From: Micrococcales bacterium 72-143
GTDB taxonomy: Bacteria > Actinomycetota > Actinomycetes > Actinomycetales > Microbacteriaceae
NCBI GenBank assembly: GCA_001898835.1
Contig: MKVM01000001.1
Location: 1,296,466-1,360,465 of the forward strand
Length of the DNA stretch: 64,000 nt
Direction: 5' to 3'
Shown: positions 61,823 to 64,000 of the stretch, in pieces
Layout: the number at the start of each line of letters is the position of its first letter
How positions within the stretch are numbered: the stretch's first letter is position 1
The notes under the pieces: model-generated
Seen by the model: only the letters and a program-made list of their open reading frames with translations
Databases searched by the model: none
What the model was told of the DNA's origin: nothing
Translations under genes and position numbers: made by a program

Positions 61823-61892
61823 GGGGCCTCCTGGATCGGGTCGGTGCTCCGACGCTACGACCCCCCGCGCGCCCGCGTCGCCGCATCCGCGC

Positions 61893-61924
61893 GCGGTTTC
61901 CCGCACCCTCGTGCGGGAAACCGC
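61893..61924. promoter_or_regulatory. 14-bp perfect inverted repeat in divergent glycan promoter region
   Basis: GCGGTTTCCCGCAC (61893-61906) and GTGCGGGAAACCGC (61911-61924) are perfect arms with a CCTC loop, between the divergent GT2 and sugar-dehydrogenase genes. Because both genes point away, it is an operator or leader hairpin rather than a terminator. TTGACC near 61965 is a possible -35 for the plus-strand gene. The rest of the 258-bp gap shows nothing clear. Confidence 0.6.
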
Positions 61925-62080
61925 AACCCGGCCGCGGGGCTCCCGCACACCTCCCGCACCGCCGTTGACCGTGGCGTCGACGGGGGTCGACAGTGAGCGC
62001 ACCGGCTCCCGAACGGGCGCCGCACCCTGTCCCCCTACCCCACTGCGCCGTCCCCCCGGCGCCGCCATGGAGGCACCACC

Positions 62081-63430
62081 ATGACGTCTCTCGACACGCG
62101 ACCCCTCATCGCACACCGCGCCCGGCCCGACATCGGATCCGCGGCCCTCCCCTCCGTCCCCCCGCTGCACGCCGACGAGTTCGACATCGCGATCGTGGGG
62201 CTCGGCTACGTCGGCCTGCCCACGGCCCTCGCCTACCATCACGCCGGCGCCCGAGTGCTGGGGCTCGAGATCTCCCCGCAGCGCATCGCGAGCATCCGGG
62301 CGGGGAGCGCCGACCTGCTCCCCTCCGACCACGCGCGCCTCGAGGAGGCGCTGCACGACCCGCGCTTCGCCATCAGCGACGACGCCGCGCTGCTGCGGCG
62401 CGCGACGGCGGTCATCGTGTGCGTGCCGACGCCCGTCGACCACCACCTCGTGCCCGACCTGACGATCCTGCGCGCCGCCTGCGCCGACGTCGTCGCGAAC
62501 GCCGTGCCCGGCCAGATCCTCATGCTCACCTCGACGAGCTACGTCGGGTGCACGCAGGACCTCCTGGTCGCGCCGCTGGCCGCGCGCGGCCTCGTGCCGG
62601 GCGAGTCGATCTCGGTCGCCTTCAGCCCCGAGCGCATCGACCCCGGCAACGACTCCTACGAGCACGAGCTCGTGCCGCGCGTCGTGGGAGGCGCGACGCC
62701 CAGCTGCGAGCTGCGCGCCTCCGCCGTGCTCTCCCGCTACACGGCGCGCGTGCACCGGGTCGACTCGCTCGCCGCGGCCGAGATGACGAAACTGCTCGAG
62801 AACACCTTCCGGGCGGTCAACATCGCGCTCGCCAACGAGGTCGCCGACATCTGCCGCGAGCTCGACGTGCCCGTCACCCAGGTGATCGACGCGGCCGCGA
62901 CGAAACCGTACGGCTTCATGCCGTTCCTGCCCGGTCCGGGCGTCGGCGGGCACTGCATCCCGTGCGACCCGCACTACCTGCTGTGGCAGCTGCGGGAGCG
63001 GCACGTCGCGGCACCCATGATCACCCAGGCGATGTCGGAGATCGCCGCGCGGCCCGCGCGCGTCGTGGAGCGGGCCGCGCAGGTGCTCTCCGACGAGGGC
63101 CGCGGGCTCGGCGGGGCGCGCATCCTCGTCGTGGGCATCTCGTACAAGCCGGATGTCGCCGACCTGCGCGAGTCACCCGCCCTCGAGATCATCCACGGCC
63201 TCGAACGCCGCGGCGCCGTCGTCGAGTTCCTCGACCCCCTGTGCCCGCAGGCGCGGATGCTCGACGGCCGCATCGCGGAGACGGTGCGCGACCCGCTCGC
63301 CTTCGACCCGCACCTCGTCGTGCTCCACACGCGGCACCGCGACCTGGACCTCTCGTGGGTCGAGGAGCGCCACCTCGTGCTCGACGCCAGCTACCGCGAG
63401 CTCGCCGTGCCGCGGCGCGTCACCCTGTGA
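62081..63430 (+). CDS. UDP-sugar (UDP-N-acetylmannosamine/UDP-glucose type) dehydrogenase
   Basis: A 449-residue nucleotide-sugar dehydrogenase oxidising a sugar C6 to a uronate with two NAD. A 30-residue leader precedes the Rossmann motif GLGYVGLP (40-47). CVPTPVD, FSPERIDPGN, LLENTFRAVNIALANE and the catalytic Cys loop GPGVGGHCIPCDPHYL (about 290) are typical of the WecC/UGDH family. The C-terminal domain has GISYKPDVADLRESPALEI. The stop overlaps a possible GTG of the next gene. Confidence 0.92.
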   Translation: MTSLDTRPLIAHRARPDIGSAALPSVPPLHADEFDIAIVGLGYVGLPTALAYHHAGARVLGLEISPQRIASIRAGSADLLPSDHARLEEALHDPRFAISDDAALLRRATAVIVCVPTPVDHHLVPDLTILRAACADVVANAVPGQILMLTSTSYVGCTQDLLVAPLAARGLVPGESISVAFSPERIDPGNDSYEHELVPRVVGGATPSCELRASAVLSRYTARVHRVDSLAAAEMTKLLENTFRAVNIALANEVADICRELDVPVTQVIDAAATKPYGFMPFLPGPGVGGHCIPCDPHYLLWQLRERHVAAPMITQAMSEIAARPARVVERAAQVLSDEGRGLGGARILVVGISYKPDVADLRESPALEIIHGLERRGAVVEFLDPLCPQARMLDGRIAETVRDPLAFDPHLVVLHTRHRDLDLSWVEERHLVLDASYRELAVPRRVTL

Positions 63431-63438
63431 GGCCCGCC

Positions 63439-64000
63439 ATGCGCAGCACGGTCACCGGTGGAGCCGGATTCCTGGGCAGCCACCTCGTCGAGCTCCTGCT
63501 CGATGCGGGCGACGAGGTCGTCGTGCTCGACGACGAGTCGACGGGGCGACCCGACAACCTCCGGGACGTCATCGACGATCCCCGGCTCGAATATCGCGTC
63601 GGATCGATCCTCGATCCCGACGCGGTCCGCGCGGCGGTCAGGGGAAGCGATCGGGTGTTCCACCTGGCCGCCGCGGTGGGGGTGCGTCGCATCGTCGAGC
63701 ACCCGCTCGAGGGCCTGCGCGTCAACGTGCACGGCACCGAGAACGTGCTCGACGCCTGCGTCGCGCACGACGCCCGCCTGCTGCTCGTCTCGACGAGCGA
63801 GATCTACGGCAAGAACACGGCGGATGCGCTCTCCGAGACCGCCGACCGCATCCTCGGCTCGCCGCTCGTGGCGCGCTGGACCTACGCCGCCGCGAAGGGG
63901 CTCGACGAGTCGTTCGCGCACGCCTACATGCAGGAGTACGGCCTCGAGGTCGCGATCGCCCGGCCGTTCAACACGGTCGGCCCGCGGCAGACCGGACGCT
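63439..64000 (+). CDS. NAD-dependent sugar epimerase/dehydratase (SDR), N-terminal part
   Basis: The frame is open to the window end. It begins MRSTVTGGAGFLGSHLVELLLDAGDEVVVLDDES, an extended-SDR Rossmann fold. LAAAVGVRRIVEHPLEGLRVNVHGTENVLDAC, STSEIYG and the catalytic YAAAK follow. The pattern suits UDP-glucuronate decarboxylase or epimerase, which would act on the product of the dehydrogenase upstream. An in-frame GTG at 63427 overlaps the previous stop; the ATG at 63439 has GAGG 6 nt upstream. Confidence 0.87.
   Translation, partial: MRSTVTGGAGFLGSHLVELLLDAGDEVVVLDDESTGRPDNLRDVIDDPRLEYRVGSILDPDAVRAAVRGSDRVFHLAAAVGVRRIVEHPLEGLRVNVHGTENVLDACVAHDARLLLVSTSEIYGKNTADALSETADRILGSPLVARWTYAAAKGLDESFAHAYMQEYGLEVAIARPFNTVGPRQTGR

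Overview
The window is very GC-rich DNA from an actinobacterium, most likely a member of the Microbacteriaceae. The evidence is the extreme GC3 of every gene, a WhiB1-type regulator, a PdtaS-type kinase, an actinobacterial NrdR-controlled nrd operon, start codons that are often GTG, ATGA/GTGA-coupled operons, and a 'GGTTTCGATACGC...CTCAACCAG' palindromic repeat typical of that family. Family assignment is inference. No rRNA, tRNA, IS transposase, prophage or CRISPR array was seen.

Positions 1-39,700 form a dense catabolic and transport supercluster. In order it holds: a partial PucR regulator; a DUF917 + hydantoinase-A operon with a complete family-5 (peptide/opine-type) ABC importer; a polar amino-acid ABC importer; a tandem-fused IclR regulator divergent from a sarcosine/N-methyl-amino-acid oxidase; an ornithine-cyclodeaminase-like / cupin / alpha-beta hydrolase operon; a type III CoA-transferase / enoyl-CoA hydratase / GAF-PucR operon; a PaiB-like FMN protein; an MFS-TetR efflux operon with a clear operator; a second alpha-beta hydrolase; a second family-5 ABC importer ending in an amidohydrolase; a second amidohydrolase divergent from a second GAF-PucR regulator; and a mevalonate-type operon (class II HMG-CoA reductase, HMG-CoA lyase, type III CoA-transferase, HTD2-like hydratase).

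The strongest unexplained signal is a shared promoter layout across this supercluster. Seven transcription units carry two CACA-type half-sites, 32 bp apart (31 bp in one case), then 20-21 nt, then a -10 hexamer. An eighth carries the same 32-bp pair in reverse orientation. This suggests a multi-operon regulon, plausibly run by one of the GAF-PucR regulators. Several of these promoters appear leaderless.

Positions 39,700-52,600 hold more conserved actinobacterial genes: whiB1, a MoxR/DUF58/VWA (Bat-like) operon, the PdtaS-type sensor kinase, an orphan CpaE-like ATPase / CpaB-like SAF pair, a small excisionase-type HTH protein and an Rv3235-like protein. Two gaps (31.2-31.8 kb and 46.7-47.5 kb) each contain two copies of a palindromic element bounded by AGAAATGCAGGAG / CTCCTGCATTTCT with a 54-55 nt interior, next to short tandem repeats.

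Positions 52,600-64,000 carry the ribonucleotide reductase operon, an MFS transporter, a large AAA/LuxR (LAL-type) regulator, and the start of an exopolysaccharide locus (GT2, UDP-sugar dehydrogenase, partial SDR epimerase). NrdB has the Phe/Glu signature of class Ic. The redox-active C-terminal tail of NrdA lies in a separate overlapping reading frame. Most lines of the ORF track are frame shadows and are omitted.
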